Origin: Streptomyces sp. Tue6028
GTDB taxonomy: Bacteria; Actinomycetota; Actinomycetes; Streptomycetales; Streptomycetaceae
Length of the DNA stretch: 64,000 bases
Reading direction: 5' to 3'
NCBI RefSeq assembly: GCF_002300165.1
Contig: NZ_MLCE01000005.1
Span: 62,001-126,000 of the forward strand
Under the pieces are notes generated by a model. The model did not search any database and was not told the origin of the DNA. It worked only from the letters and a program-made list of their open reading frames with translations. Position 1 is the stretch's first letter, and each line of letters starts with the position of its first letter. The translations under genes and the position numbers were made by a program. Positions 33,805-41,228 of the stretch are shown piece by piece.

Positions 33805-34689
33805 TCATTCGACGTCGAGCGCCAGCAGCTTCTCGGGGTTGCGCATGATGTAGATGCACTGGATCCGGCCGTCCACGACGTCCAGTTGGAAGACGCTGTC
33901 GGGCTTCGTACCGGACATGATCACGAGCGCGGGGCCGCCGTTGATCTCCAGGAAGCGGAACGAGACGTGCGGTACGCCCTTCTTCGCGGCGCCCTGCAGG
34001 AACCGCCCCACCTTGTCGGCGGACTCGATGACCCGCAGCGGAGCCTGCGACCGCCCGCCGCTGTCGCCGACGAGGCGGACGTCGGGGGCGAGCATGGCCA
34101 TGAGCCCTTCCAGGTCGCCGTCCGCGGCGGCGGCGAGGAACCGCTCGGTGAGGTCGCGGCGTTCGGCGGGATCGACCTCGTACCGCGGCCGGCGCTCGTC
34201 GACGTGCTTGCGCGCCCGCCCGGCGAGTTGGCGCACCGCGGGCTCCTCGCGGTCGAGGACGGCGGCGATGTCCGCGTACGGGTAGCCGAACGCCTCCCTG
34301 AGGACGAAGACGGCCCGCTCCAGCGGCGAGAGGGACTCCAGGACGACGAGGACGGCGAGCGAGACCGAGTCGGCGAGGACGGCCCGCTCCGCGCTGTCGG
34401 GGACGGTGTCCGCGAAGTGCGTGACGTACGGCTCGGGAAGCCACGGCCCCACGTACGCCTCTTTGCGCGACTGCACTTGGCGCAGTCGGTCGATGGCGAG
34501 CCGGGTGGTGACGCGGACCAGATAGCCGCGCGGCTCGCGCACGTCCGAGCGGTCGGCGCCGGACCAGCGCAGCCAGGCCTCCTGCACCACGTCCTCCGCG
34601 TCGGCGACCCTGCCGAGCATGCGGTAGGCCACCCCCGTCAGCAGGGGGCGGTGCTCTTCGAAGACGTCGGTCGCCGTGTCGGGTGCCAC
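33805..34689 (-). CDS. ECF41-type RNA polymerase sigma factor with SnoaL-like C-terminal domain
   Basis: 294 residues from GTG at 34689 (VAPDTATDVFEEHRPLLTGVAYRMLG); an ATG ten codons earlier (34719) is possible but lacks a ribosome site. Sigma region 2 (LGRVADAEDVVQEAWLRW) and region 4 (LSPLERAVFVLREAFGYPYADIAAVLDREEPAVRQLAGRARKHV) are followed by a SnoaL-like domain (TERFLAAAADGDLEGLMAMLAPDVRLVGDSGG) ending in NPEKL. That motif and layout define ECF41 sigma factors, which carry their regulatory domain in cis and lack an anti-sigma gene. They are usually next to an oxidoreductase, as here (34803). Confidence 0.93.
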   Translation of the reverse strand: MAPDTATDVFEEHRPLLTGVAYRMLGRVADAEDVVQEAWLRWSGADRSDVREPRGYLVRVTTRLAIDRLRQVQSRKEAYVGPWLPEPYVTHFADTVPDSAERAVLADSVSLAVLVVLESLSPLERAVFVLREAFGYPYADIAAVLDREEPAVRQLAGRARKHVDERRPRYEVDPAERRDLTERFLAAAADGDLEGLMAMLAPDVRLVGDSGGRSQAPLRVIESADKVGRFLQGAAKKGVPHVSFRFLEINGGPALVIMSGTKPDSVFQLDVVDGRIQCIYIMRNPEKLLALDVE

Positions 34690-34802
34690 GGCTCCATCCC
34701 ACCCGACGCATCCCGTCATGTCCAGGCGGATTCGGTCGCCGCCGGAGCAGAATGACCCGCGGGCCACCGGTGGCCGGCGGCCCCGACCCTGGAGGAGTGA
34801 CG

Positions 34803-35456
34803 ATGCGGTACGCGGTTCTGGGCACGGGCGAAGTGGGACGCACCCTCGGCGGCAAGCTGATCGAACTGGGTCACGAGGTGTCGTTGGGTTCGCGGGTGAA
34901 GGACAATCCGGCAGCCGTGGAGTGGGCCGACAGCATGGGCCCCGGCGCGGGCCACGGTACGTTCGCGGAGGCGGCGGCCTTCGGCGAGGTCGTCGTGAAC
35001 GCGGTGGGCGGCCGGGTGGCCCTCACCGTGCTGCGTTCCGTCGACGAGGAGCATCTGGACGGGAAGATCGTCCTCGACGTGTCCAACCCCATCGCCTTCG
35101 AGGAGGGGCAGGTGCGTCTGGCCCCCGTCGAGTCGGACAGCGTGGGTGAGCAGATCCAGCGGGCCTTCCCGAACACACGCGTGGTGAAGAGCCTGAACAC
35201 CATCAACTGCTATCTGATGGTCGACCCGGCGCTGGTGCCCGGGGAGCACCAGATCTTCGTGTCCGGTGAGGACCAGGTCGCGAAGGAGCAGGTGACGGCG
35301 CTGCTCGGGGAGTTCGGCTGGCCTCCGCACCGCGTCATCGACCTCGGTGGCATCCGCACGGCCCGGGCCGCGGAGATGATGCTGCCGCTGTGGCTGACGC
35401 TGTTCCAGCACATCGGGCACCCCGAGTTCAACGTGGAGGTGCGCAGGGCGCGTTGA
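34803..35456 (+). CDS. NADP-binding oxidoreductase (F420H2:NADP-like)
   Basis: 217 residues. N-terminal Rossmann fold MRYAVLGTGEVGRTLGGKLIELGHEVSLGSR (GxGxxG at residues 7-12), then IVLDVSNPI and RVVKSLNTINCYLMVDP, as in the F420 oxidoreductase/NADP family. The C-terminal helical part ends RAAEMMLPLWLTLFQHIG. It lies head-to-head with the ECF41 sigma gene (114 bp apart), so it is the probable target of that sigma factor. Substrate unknown. Has GAGGAG before the ATG. Confidence 0.9.
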   Translation: MRYAVLGTGEVGRTLGGKLIELGHEVSLGSRVKDNPAAVEWADSMGPGAGHGTFAEAAAFGEVVVNAVGGRVALTVLRSVDEEHLDGKIVLDVSNPIAFEEGQVRLAPVESDSVGEQIQRAFPNTRVVKSLNTINCYLMVDPALVPGEHQIFVSGEDQVAKEQVTALLGEFGWPPHRVIDLGGIRTARAAEMMLPLWLTLFQHIGHPEFNVEVRRAR

Positions 35457-35613
35457 GCACGGTGAGCGCGGGGCCGCGTGGACGCATGCACCCGGCCCCG
35501 CGCCGCCCTCAGGACCTCGGACCACCCTCAGGACCCGTGTCCCCGTGTCCCCATGTCCGCGACCCCCGCGACCGCGACCCGCGAGTCCGCGTCCCAGGGT
35601 TCTCGGCGCGGGG

Positions 35614-35629
35614 GCTACCCGTCGGTAGC
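35614..35629. promoter_or_regulatory. Inverted repeat GCTACC-CGTC-GGTAGC
   Basis: A perfect 6-4-6 inverted repeat 70 bp upstream of the alpha/beta hydrolase start, with TetR-operator-like form. Together with the next element it probably controls the hydrolase gene; no TetR gene is adjacent. Confidence 0.45.
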
Positions 35630-35644
35630 AGTTGCTGACAAGCT

Positions 35645-35655
35645 GTCTACAAGAC
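35645..35655. promoter_or_regulatory. Inverted repeat GTCT-ACA-AGAC
   Basis: Core inverted repeat extended outward to CTGTCT...AGACTG with one mismatch. It lies 45 bp upstream of the hydrolase start and overlaps ACAAGCTGTCT/ACAAGACTGTC direct repeats. Candidate second operator. Confidence 0.4.
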
Positions 35656-35699
35656 TGTCCGTCAGCGTGTCCCATGCGTCCCAGACGAGGAGCAGCCCC

Positions 35700-36530
35700 A
35701 TGTCCGCCACGGTCTCGTTCAGCCTCCCCACTTCGCGCGGCCCCAGGACCGTCACCGTCTCCTACGCGCGCGTGGGCACCGGTGAACCGCTCCTGCTGCT
35801 GCACGGGATCGGTCACCACCGGCAGGCCTGGGACCCGGTGCTCCACATCCTGGCCGCCGAACGTGACGTCATAGCCGTCGACCTGCCCGGCTTCGGAGAG
35901 TCCCCGGCACTGCCCGACGGGCTCACCTACGACCTGTCGACGGTGGTGCCCACGCTGGGCGCGCTCTGCGAGGCACTCGGCATCGAACGGCCGCACGTGG
36001 CGGGCAACTCGCTCGGCGGGCTGCTGGCCCTGGAGCTGGGCCGCGAGAAGCTCGTACGGTCCGTCACCGCGCTCTCGCCCGCCGGCTTCTGGTCGCCGGT
36101 CGAGCGGCGCTACGCGTTCGGGGTGCTGAGCGCCATGCGGGTGGGGGCCAGGAGGCTGCCGCTCCCGGTGGTCGAGCGGCTGTCGCGGACGGCCGCCGGA
36201 CGGGCGGCGCTGACGAGCACCATCTACGCCCGGCCGGGGCGCCGTTCACCCGAGGCCGTCGTCGCCGAGACCCTGGCGCTGGCCCACGCCGAGGGATTCG
36301 CCGAGACCCTCAGGGCGGGCACCACGGTCCAGTTCACGGACGACGTCCCGGGCCTTCCCGTCACCGTGGCCTGGGGAAGCCGTGACCGGCTGCTGGTGCG
36401 CCGCCAGGGGATCCGCGCCAAGCACATCATTCCGCGTGCCCGGCTGGTGCGGCTGCCCGGTTGCGGACACGTCCCGATGAACGACGATCCCGCGCTCGTC
36501 GCCCGCGTCATCCTCGACGGCAGCCGCTGA
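35700..36530 (+). CDS. Alpha/beta hydrolase
   Basis: 276 residues. LLLLHGIGHHRQAWDPVL (oxyanion region), DLPGFGES, the nucleophile elbow VAGNSLGGLLALELG (Ser), acid near VAWGSRDRLL and His in GCGHVPMNDDP form a full triad. No signal peptide. GAGGAG precedes the ATG. It resembles esterases and epoxide-hydrolase-like enzymes; the substrate is unknown. The last 285 bases are overlapped on the other strand by the open reading frame of the DMT transporter. Two palindromes upstream imply regulation. Confidence 0.92.
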   Translation: MSATVSFSLPTSRGPRTVTVSYARVGTGEPLLLLHGIGHHRQAWDPVLHILAAERDVIAVDLPGFGESPALPDGLTYDLSTVVPTLGALCEALGIERPHVAGNSLGGLLALELGREKLVRSVTALSPAGFWSPVERRYAFGVLSAMRVGARRLPLPVVERLSRTAAGRAALTSTIYARPGRRSPEAVVAETLALAHAEGFAETLRAGTTVQFTDDVPGLPVTVAWGSRDRLLVRRQGIRAKHIIPRARLVRLPGCGHVPMNDDPALVARVILDGSR

Positions 36531-37412
36531 ACGGCGCCCGACGAGAGCCAGGGCACCGGAGCCGAGGGCGACTCCGGCGCCCACCAGGCCGCTTCCGACG
36601 GCCTGCGCGGCTCCGTAGGCGCCCGTGCCGACGAGCGGCGCGCTGCACGCCGCCGCGACGGGGATGAGGCCGGAGAACAGGGTCGCGCGCTCCGCGCCGA
36701 TGCGCTGCACGCCCATGTACCAGCACACGAACCCGACGACCGTGACGACCGCCGCCTGCCACAGCAGCGCGGCGGTCTCGGTGGCGTCCGGCACCCGCAG
36801 CCACGCGCTGCCGCCCGTGAGCAGCCCCGTCACGGCCGACTCCACGGCGGCGACCCCGCAGACGGTGGCCGACAACAGCCGTGGCCCCAGCGGCCGCAGG
36901 ACGGGTACGGCCAGGACCGCGAAGCCCACCTCGCCGCACAGCGCGCCCACGGAGCAGGCGATGCCCGCGGCGTCCGTACGGCCCCACCCCTGGACCGTGA
37001 AGGCGCCCAGTGCCACGAGCAACGACCCGTACAGGACGCGGCGTCGAGGCCGGCGTCCCTCCTGGAGGGGCACGACGACCGCCACGACGACCGGGGCACA
37101 GCCCACGAAGACACCCGGGACCGCGGGTTCCGCCGTCCGTTCGGCGGCGATCACCGCGAGGTTGAAGCCGACCATGCCGACGGCCGCGAGCAGCGCGAGA
37201 CGGCTCCACCGACGCGCGTCGAGGGAGCGCAGTCGCGTCATGGAGCCCCGGCCGACCAGGGGCAACAGCAGCAGGCAGGCCAGTCCGTAGCGGAGGAACT
37301 GCCCACCCGCGTACGGGTAGTGGCCCAGGACGCTGTTGGCGGTGAAGGAGCCTCCGACGAGGACACAGGCGAAGGCGGCGAGCAGGGCGCCTCGGGCGGT
37401 GGTGGGGTTCAT
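36246..37412 (-). CDS. EamA/DMT-family transporter with a long antisense-encoded C-terminal extension
   Basis: 388 residues. Residues 1-285 form the usual ten-helix EamA pair (ALLAAFACVLVGGSFTANSVLGHYPYAGGQFLRYGLACLLLLPLVG; YMGVQRIGAERATLFSGLIPVAAACSAPLVGTGAYG). A normal member would end near ALALVGRR (about residue 293). The frame instead continues about 95 residues, hydrophilic and His/Gln/Gly-rich, antisense to the end of the alpha/beta hydrolase gene. No stop occurs before 36246. Either the extension is real or the frame stays open through codon bias. Divergent from a MocR regulator that probably controls it. Vitamin B6 or amino-acid-related substrate is conceivable from that link. Confidence 0.82.
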   Translation of the reverse strand: MNPTTARGALLAAFACVLVGGSFTANSVLGHYPYAGGQFLRYGLACLLLLPLVGRGSMTRLRSLDARRWSRLALLAAVGMVGFNLAVIAAERTAEPAVPGVFVGCAPVVVAVVVPLQEGRRPRRRVLYGSLLVALGAFTVQGWGRTDAAGIACSVGALCGEVGFAVLAVPVLRPLGPRLLSATVCGVAAVESAVTGLLTGGSAWLRVPDATETAALLWQAAVVTVVGFVCWYMGVQRIGAERATLFSGLIPVAAACSAPLVGTGAYGAAQAVGSGLVGAGVALGSGALALVGRRSAAAVEDDAGDERGIVVHRDVSATGQPHQPGTRNDVLGADPLAAHQQPVTASPGHGDGKARDVVRELDRGARPEGLGESLGVGQRQGLGDDGLG

Positions 37413-37434
37413 GAGGGCGACGCTATGAAGGCGC

Positions 37435-37455
37435 GTGGTCCGGTTTAAGGTCCAC
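37435..37455. promoter_or_regulatory. Operator candidate between DMT transporter and MocR genes
   Basis: Near-perfect inverted repeat with 7-bp arms GTGGTCC (37435-37441) and GGTCCAC (37449-37455) around a 7-bp AT-rich centre; one mismatch. It ends 4 bp before the MocR ATG and 23 bp from the transporter ATG, so one bound regulator could control both. Similar GTGGWCC-type sites are known for MocR/PdxR regulators. Confidence 0.6.
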
Positions 37456-37459
37456 TTCC

Positions 37460-38911
37460 ATGACGTCATCGGGGACCAATCACAGCGAACCGGCGGGGCC
37501 CGGGCCCTCGGACGGTGCTCCGTGGGCGGCCGCCTGGGAACTGCTACTTCCGGCCGCTTCGGCCCCCGCACGCGCGCGTGGCCGGACCCTTCAGGCGGCG
37601 CTCCGCGAGGCGGTCCGCACGGGCCGGCTCGCTCCGGGGACCCGGCTGCCGTCCAGCCGCGAGCTCGCCGCCGACCTCGGCGTGTCACGGGGCCTGGTCA
37701 CCGAGGCGTACGAGCAGTTGACGGCCGAGGGCTACCTGCGCAGCGACCGGGGGGCCGGGACCTGGGTCGGCGACGCGGTCCGGGCGGCCGGTCCCCGCGC
37801 GCGTGACCTGGCCCCGCGGAGCTCCGGAGCGCGGGCCGACTTCGTGCCCGGTACGCCCGACCTGTCGCTGTTCCCGCGCACCGCGTGGGCGGCCGCGCAC
37901 CGCGGCGTGCTGGCCGAACTGCCGCACCACGCCCTGGGTTACCCCGATCCGCGCGGGCTGCCCCGGCTGCGCATCGCGCTCGCCGAGCTGCTCGCGCGGC
38001 GCCGCGGCGTGGTCGCCGATCCGGAACGGATCGTCGTGGTCTCAGGAGTGGCGCAGGCCATGGCCCTGCTCGGATTCGTGCTGCACGCGCGCGGGCTGCG
38101 CACCGTCGGCGTGGAGGACCCCGGCAGTCCCGAGCACGGTGCGCTGTACGCCTCCGCCGGCATCGGCACCGTACCGCTGCCGCTCGACGGCGAAGGACTG
38201 GCCGTCGGCCCGCTGAAGGCCTCGGGGGTGCGCGCGGTGGTGACGACGCCGGCTCATCAGTTCCCCACGGGCATCGCCTGCTCGGCGCGGCGCCGCGCCG
38301 AACTCCTCGACTGGGCCCGCTCGCTGGACGGGCTCGTGATCGAGGACGACTACGACGGGGACTTCCGCTACGACCGTGCCCCCGTGGGCGCCCTCCAGGG
38401 GCTCGACCCGGGGCACGTCGCCTACACCGGGTCGGTCAGCAAGTCCCTCGCCCCGGGCCTGCGGCTCGGCTGGCTGCTCGTACCGGCCTCGCTCTCCGAG
38501 GAGGTCGTCGAACGCAAGCGCACCATGGACCTGGGGAACCCGGTCGTCGACCAGGCGCTCCTCGCCCGCTTCCTGGAGCGCGGGGACTACGACCGGCAGC
38601 TCCGCCGCTGCCAGCGCGCCTACCGGGAACGGCGCGACGCCCTCGTGGCCGCGCTGGCCTCGCACTTTCCCGGTACCGAGGTGTCCGGTGTCGCGGCCGG
38701 CCTCCACGCCATCGCGGCCCTGCCCGGGCGGTACGGGCCACTCGACCGTTTCCTGGAACGCACCCGTGCGGCGGGCGTGGCCGTGCGTCCGCTGGCGCAG
38801 TACGGGACGGCGGTCGAGGACGGCTTGCGGCTGGTGCTGGGGTACGCCCATCTGTCGCCCGCGCGGATCCGCGACGGGGTGGCGCTGATGGCGGACGCGG
38901 TGCGCGACTGA
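37460..38911 (+). CDS. MocR-type regulator (GntR HTH fused to aminotransferase-like domain)
   Basis: 483 residues. Winged HTH at about residues 25-95 ([61 protein letters not shown]). The rest is an aminotransferase fold-type I domain with the PLP lysine in [21 protein letters not shown] and conserved [24 protein letters not shown]. PdxR/GabR-like proteins sense PLP or an amine. No Shine-Dalgarno precedes the ATG, and an operator sits right before it, suggesting a leaderless, autoregulated gene. The divergent EamA transporter is the obvious target. Confidence 0.93.
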   Translation: MTSSGTNHSEPAGPGPSDGAPWAAAWELLLPAASAPARARGRTLQAALREAVRTGRLAPGTRLPSSRELAADLGVSRGLVTEAYEQLTAEGYLRSDRGAGTWVGDAVRAAGPRARDLAPRSSGARADFVPGTPDLSLFPRTAWAAAHRGVLAELPHHALGYPDPRGLPRLRIALAELLARRRGVVADPERIVVVSGVAQAMALLGFVLHARGLRTVGVEDPGSPEHGALYASAGIGTVPLPLDGEGLAVGPLKASGVRAVVTTPAHQFPTGIACSARRRAELLDWARSLDGLVIEDDYDGDFRYDRAPVGALQGLDPGHVAYTGSVSKSLAPGLRLGWLLVPASLSEEVVERKRTMDLGNPVVDQALLARFLERGDYDRQLRRCQRAYRERRDALVAALASHFPGTEVSGVAAGLHAIAALPGRYGPLDRFLERTRAAGVAVRPLAQYGTAVEDGLRLVLGYAHLSPARIRDGVALMADAVRD

Positions 38912-38996
38912 TCCCGTCGGCGCGTTCCCACTCCCGGCGCGCATGAGCGCACGCGGACCCGCCGCGCACGAGCACACCCACCTCGGCGCGCTGGAG

Positions 38997-39068
38997 CGCA
39001 CGGACCCTCCGCCCGCGACCGGGGCCCTGGAGCACACGGACCCGCCGCCCGCGACCGGGGCCCTGGAG
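38997..39068. repeat. Two-copy 36-bp direct repeat
   Basis: Units 38997-39032 and 39033-39068 differ at very few positions; each ends GCGACCGGGGCCCTGGAG. A poorer third copy (ending GCGCGCTGGAG) precedes them. The unit is a multiple of 3, but no plausible protein is encoded. Confidence 0.75.
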
Positions 39069-39143
39069 GTCCTGTCCCGTGCCTCGATGCCCACCGGTGT
39101 CCGCATGCCCGGAACGGCGGTTCCCCTGCCCCTGGGGCCAGTT

Positions 39144-39165
39144 GTTCACTTGTGGTTTCCGTGTG
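39144..39165 (+). promoter_or_regulatory. PHO-box-like 11-bp direct repeat upstream of phoD
   Basis: Two adjoining 11-mers, GTTCACTTGTG and GTTTCCGTGTG, fit the PhoP direct-repeat unit of Streptomyces (GTTCACC core, 11-bp periodicity). They lie 65-86 bp before the ATG of a secreted phosphatase, a classic Pho-regulon gene. Position supports activation by phosphorylated PhoP. Confidence 0.55.
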
Positions 39166-39229
39166 CGCTGCGGCGCACCAGTAGTTGTGGCACTGCACAC
39201 CGGCCGGATCCGTCCCAGGAGGCGCATTC

Positions 39230-40825
39230 ATGTCGCACCGTCCGCCAAGCCACTTCCCCGGTCGTCGCAGCGTGCTGCGCGGCTCCCTCGCCGCGTCCGC
39301 GGCGCTCGCCCTGCCCACCGCGCTCGGCTCGGCACCGGCGTTCGCCCTGTCCGGACGGCCCAAGGCGGGGTGGGGCGTCCAGGCGGGCGACGTGACCGCC
39401 GACTCCGGCCTCGTGTGGGTCCGCTCCGACCGCCCCGCGCGGATGATCGTCGAGACGTCGGCGACCGAGTCGTTCCGCCGTTCCCGCAGATGGCAGGGGC
39501 CGCTGCTCGGCGCGGACACGGACTTCACGGGGACCACCAGGCTGCGCGGGCTGCCCGCCGGCGAGCAGATCCACTACCGCGTCCTGCTCGCGGACCCCGA
39601 CGACCCGCGGCGCACCGGCGAACCGGTGACCGGCACCTTCCGCACGACGCCCGCCGGACGGCGGCGTGGCGTGCGCTTCCTGTGGTCGGGCGACCTGGCG
39701 GGACAGGGCTGGGGCATCAACCCCGACATCGGCGGCTACCGCATCTACGACGCCATGGCCCGGCTCGATCCGGACTTCTTCCTGTGCAGCGGCGACAACA
39801 TCTACGCCGACGGACCGATCGCGGCGACCGCGACGCTCCCCGACGGCAGCACCTGGCGGAACATCACGACCGAGGAGAAGTCCAAGGTCGCCGAGTCGCT
39901 GGCCGAGTTCCGCGGCAACTTCCGCTACAACCTGCTGGACGAGAACCTGAAGCGCTTCAACGCCCAGGTGCCGTCGATCATCCAGTGGGACGACCACGAG
40001 GTGCGCAACAACTGGTACCCCGGCGAGGTGATCGCGGCCTCGGACACGCGCTACACGGAGAAGAGCGTCGACGTGCTGGCCGCTCGTGCCCGTCGCGCCT
40101 TCAGCGAGTACTTCCCGCTCTCCACACTGCGGCCGGGCGACAAGGACGGCCGCGTGTACCGGGTCATGCGCCACGGCCCGCTTCTGGACGTCTTCGTGCT
40201 CGACATGAGGACCTACCGCAACGCCAACTCCCCCGACACCCAGACCACCGACCCGCAGGGCATCCTCGGCGCCGAGCAGCTGGAGTGGCTCAAGCGCGAG
40301 CTGTCGCGGTCGCGCGCGGTGTGGAAGGTGATCGCCTCCGACATGCCGCTCGGCCTGGTCGTGCCGGACACGACCGAGGGGAAGCCGAACATCGAGGCCG
40401 TGGCACAGGGCGACCCCGGCGCGCCCCTCGGACGCGAGTTGCAGATCGCGGAGCTGCTGCGGTTCGTCAAGCACCGGCGGATCACCGGTACCGTCTGGCT
40501 GACCGCCGATGTGCACCACACCTCGGCGCAGCACTACCAGCCCTCGCGGGCCGCCTTCACCGACTTCGAGCCGTTCTGGGAGTTCGTGTCCGGGCCTCTC
40601 AACGCCGGAGCCTTCCCGGCGAGCGCGCTGGACGGCACGTTCGGACCGGAGCGGGTGTTCGTGAAGGCACCGACCGCGTCGAACGTCTCGCCCGCGGGCG
40701 GATACCAGTTCTTCGGCGAGGTCGACATCGACGGAGACAGCGGCGAGCTCACGGTGCGGTTGCGGGAGCAGGACGGGACCGTGCTGTTCACGCAGGTGCT
40801 CCAGCCGGGGCGCGTGGGCCAGTAA
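39230..40825 (+). CDS. phoD: Secreted alkaline phosphatase/phosphodiesterase PhoD
   Basis: 531 residues. A Tat-type signal sequence (GRRSVLRGSLAASAALALPTALGSAPAFA, about residues 11-39) leads to the N-terminal PhoD_N domain (GVQAGDVTADSGLVWVRSDRPARM). The catalytic PhoD domain has WSGDLAGQGWG, SGDNIYADG, WDDHEVRNNWY, VLDMRTYRN and LTADVHHTSA. It releases phosphate from mono- and diesters outside the cell using Ca and Fe. A PHO-box-like repeat upstream predicts phosphate control. A strong hairpin follows the stop. The GAGG spacing supports the ATG. Confidence 0.95.
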   Translation: MSHRPPSHFPGRRSVLRGSLAASAALALPTALGSAPAFALSGRPKAGWGVQAGDVTADSGLVWVRSDRPARMIVETSATESFRRSRRWQGPLLGADTDFTGTTRLRGLPAGEQIHYRVLLADPDDPRRTGEPVTGTFRTTPAGRRRGVRFLWSGDLAGQGWGINPDIGGYRIYDAMARLDPDFFLCSGDNIYADGPIAATATLPDGSTWRNITTEEKSKVAESLAEFRGNFRYNLLDENLKRFNAQVPSIIQWDDHEVRNNWYPGEVIAASDTRYTEKSVDVLAARARRAFSEYFPLSTLRPGDKDGRVYRVMRHGPLLDVFVLDMRTYRNANSPDTQTTDPQGILGAEQLEWLKRELSRSRAVWKVIASDMPLGLVVPDTTEGKPNIEAVAQGDPGAPLGRELQIAELLRFVKHRRITGTVWLTADVHHTSAQHYQPSRAAFTDFEPFWEFVSGPLNAGAFPASALDGTFGPERVFVKAPTASNVSPAGGYQFFGEVDIDGDSGELTVRLREQDGTVLFTQVLQPGRVGQ

Positions 40826-40856
40826 GGTCTCGCGGCTCCCGTACCCTCGAGCGGGT

Positions 40857-40893
40857 GGGCCGCGCACCGGAGTCATCCCCCGGTGCGCGGCCC
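40857..40893. terminator. Hairpin terminator after phoD
   Basis: Perfect 14-bp stem, GGGCCGCGCACCGG (40857-40870) with its complement (40880-40893), loop AGTCATCCC. It lies 31 bases after the phoD stop. Confidence 0.85.
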
Positions 40894-40915
40894 GCCTGCC
40901 TGCCGTGCGGACCGA

Positions 40916-41020
40916 CTCGGCGCGGCTCAGGTCGACTCGGCTCAGCTCGGCGCGGCTCAGGTCGACTCGGCTCAGGTCGACTCGACTCAGGTCGACTCGG
41001 CTCAGCTCGGTGCGGCAGGG
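40916..41020. repeat. 15-bp minisatellite, seven units
   Basis: Seven contiguous 15-mers: the main unit GTCGACTCGGCTCAG occurs at 40931, 40961 and 40991, a one-base variant GTCGACTCGACTCAG at 40976, CTCGGCGCGGCTCAG at 40916 and 40946, and a decayed final unit at 41006. Near-identical copies suggest recent slippage. Lies between the phoD terminator and the SWIM gene. Confidence 0.9.
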
Positions 41021-41228
41021 CCGCGCGGCTCACTCGGCCCGGCGCGGCCCGGCGCGGCGCGGCGTGACTCACCTCGGCCCTCGCCGGGTGGCTCGGCCCG
41101 GCACGGCGTGGGTCAGGGCGCGGTACGGCTCGGCGCGGCGGTGGTCGCTCGGCGCGGCCCAGTCCGGACCGTCCGCAAGTACGCGCAGGTCAGAGCCGAT
41201 TGTCAGTGGTCACCTCTACGGTTTTTCC

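Larger units (their letters stand above)
38912..39229. other. 318-bp interval holding a 36-bp repeat and the phoD control region
   Basis: No gene seen. It contains a two-copy 36-bp direct repeat (38997-39068), a PHO-box-like direct repeat (39144-39165) and the phoD ribosome site CAGGAGG. Confidence 0.6.
40826..41228. other. Gene-free interval with terminator and minisatellite
   Basis: About 400 bp without a recognisable gene. The first part is the phoD terminator, the middle a 15-bp repeat array (40916-41020), then a GGCGC-rich low-complexity stretch, and finally the leader of the SWIM gene. Confidence 0.6.

Noticed and set aside
34719..34767. Upstream ATG starts for the ECF41 sigma gene
   Set aside because: Lack a ribosome site and are not conserved; GTG at 34689 fits family length. 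Kept as a possibility in the feature.
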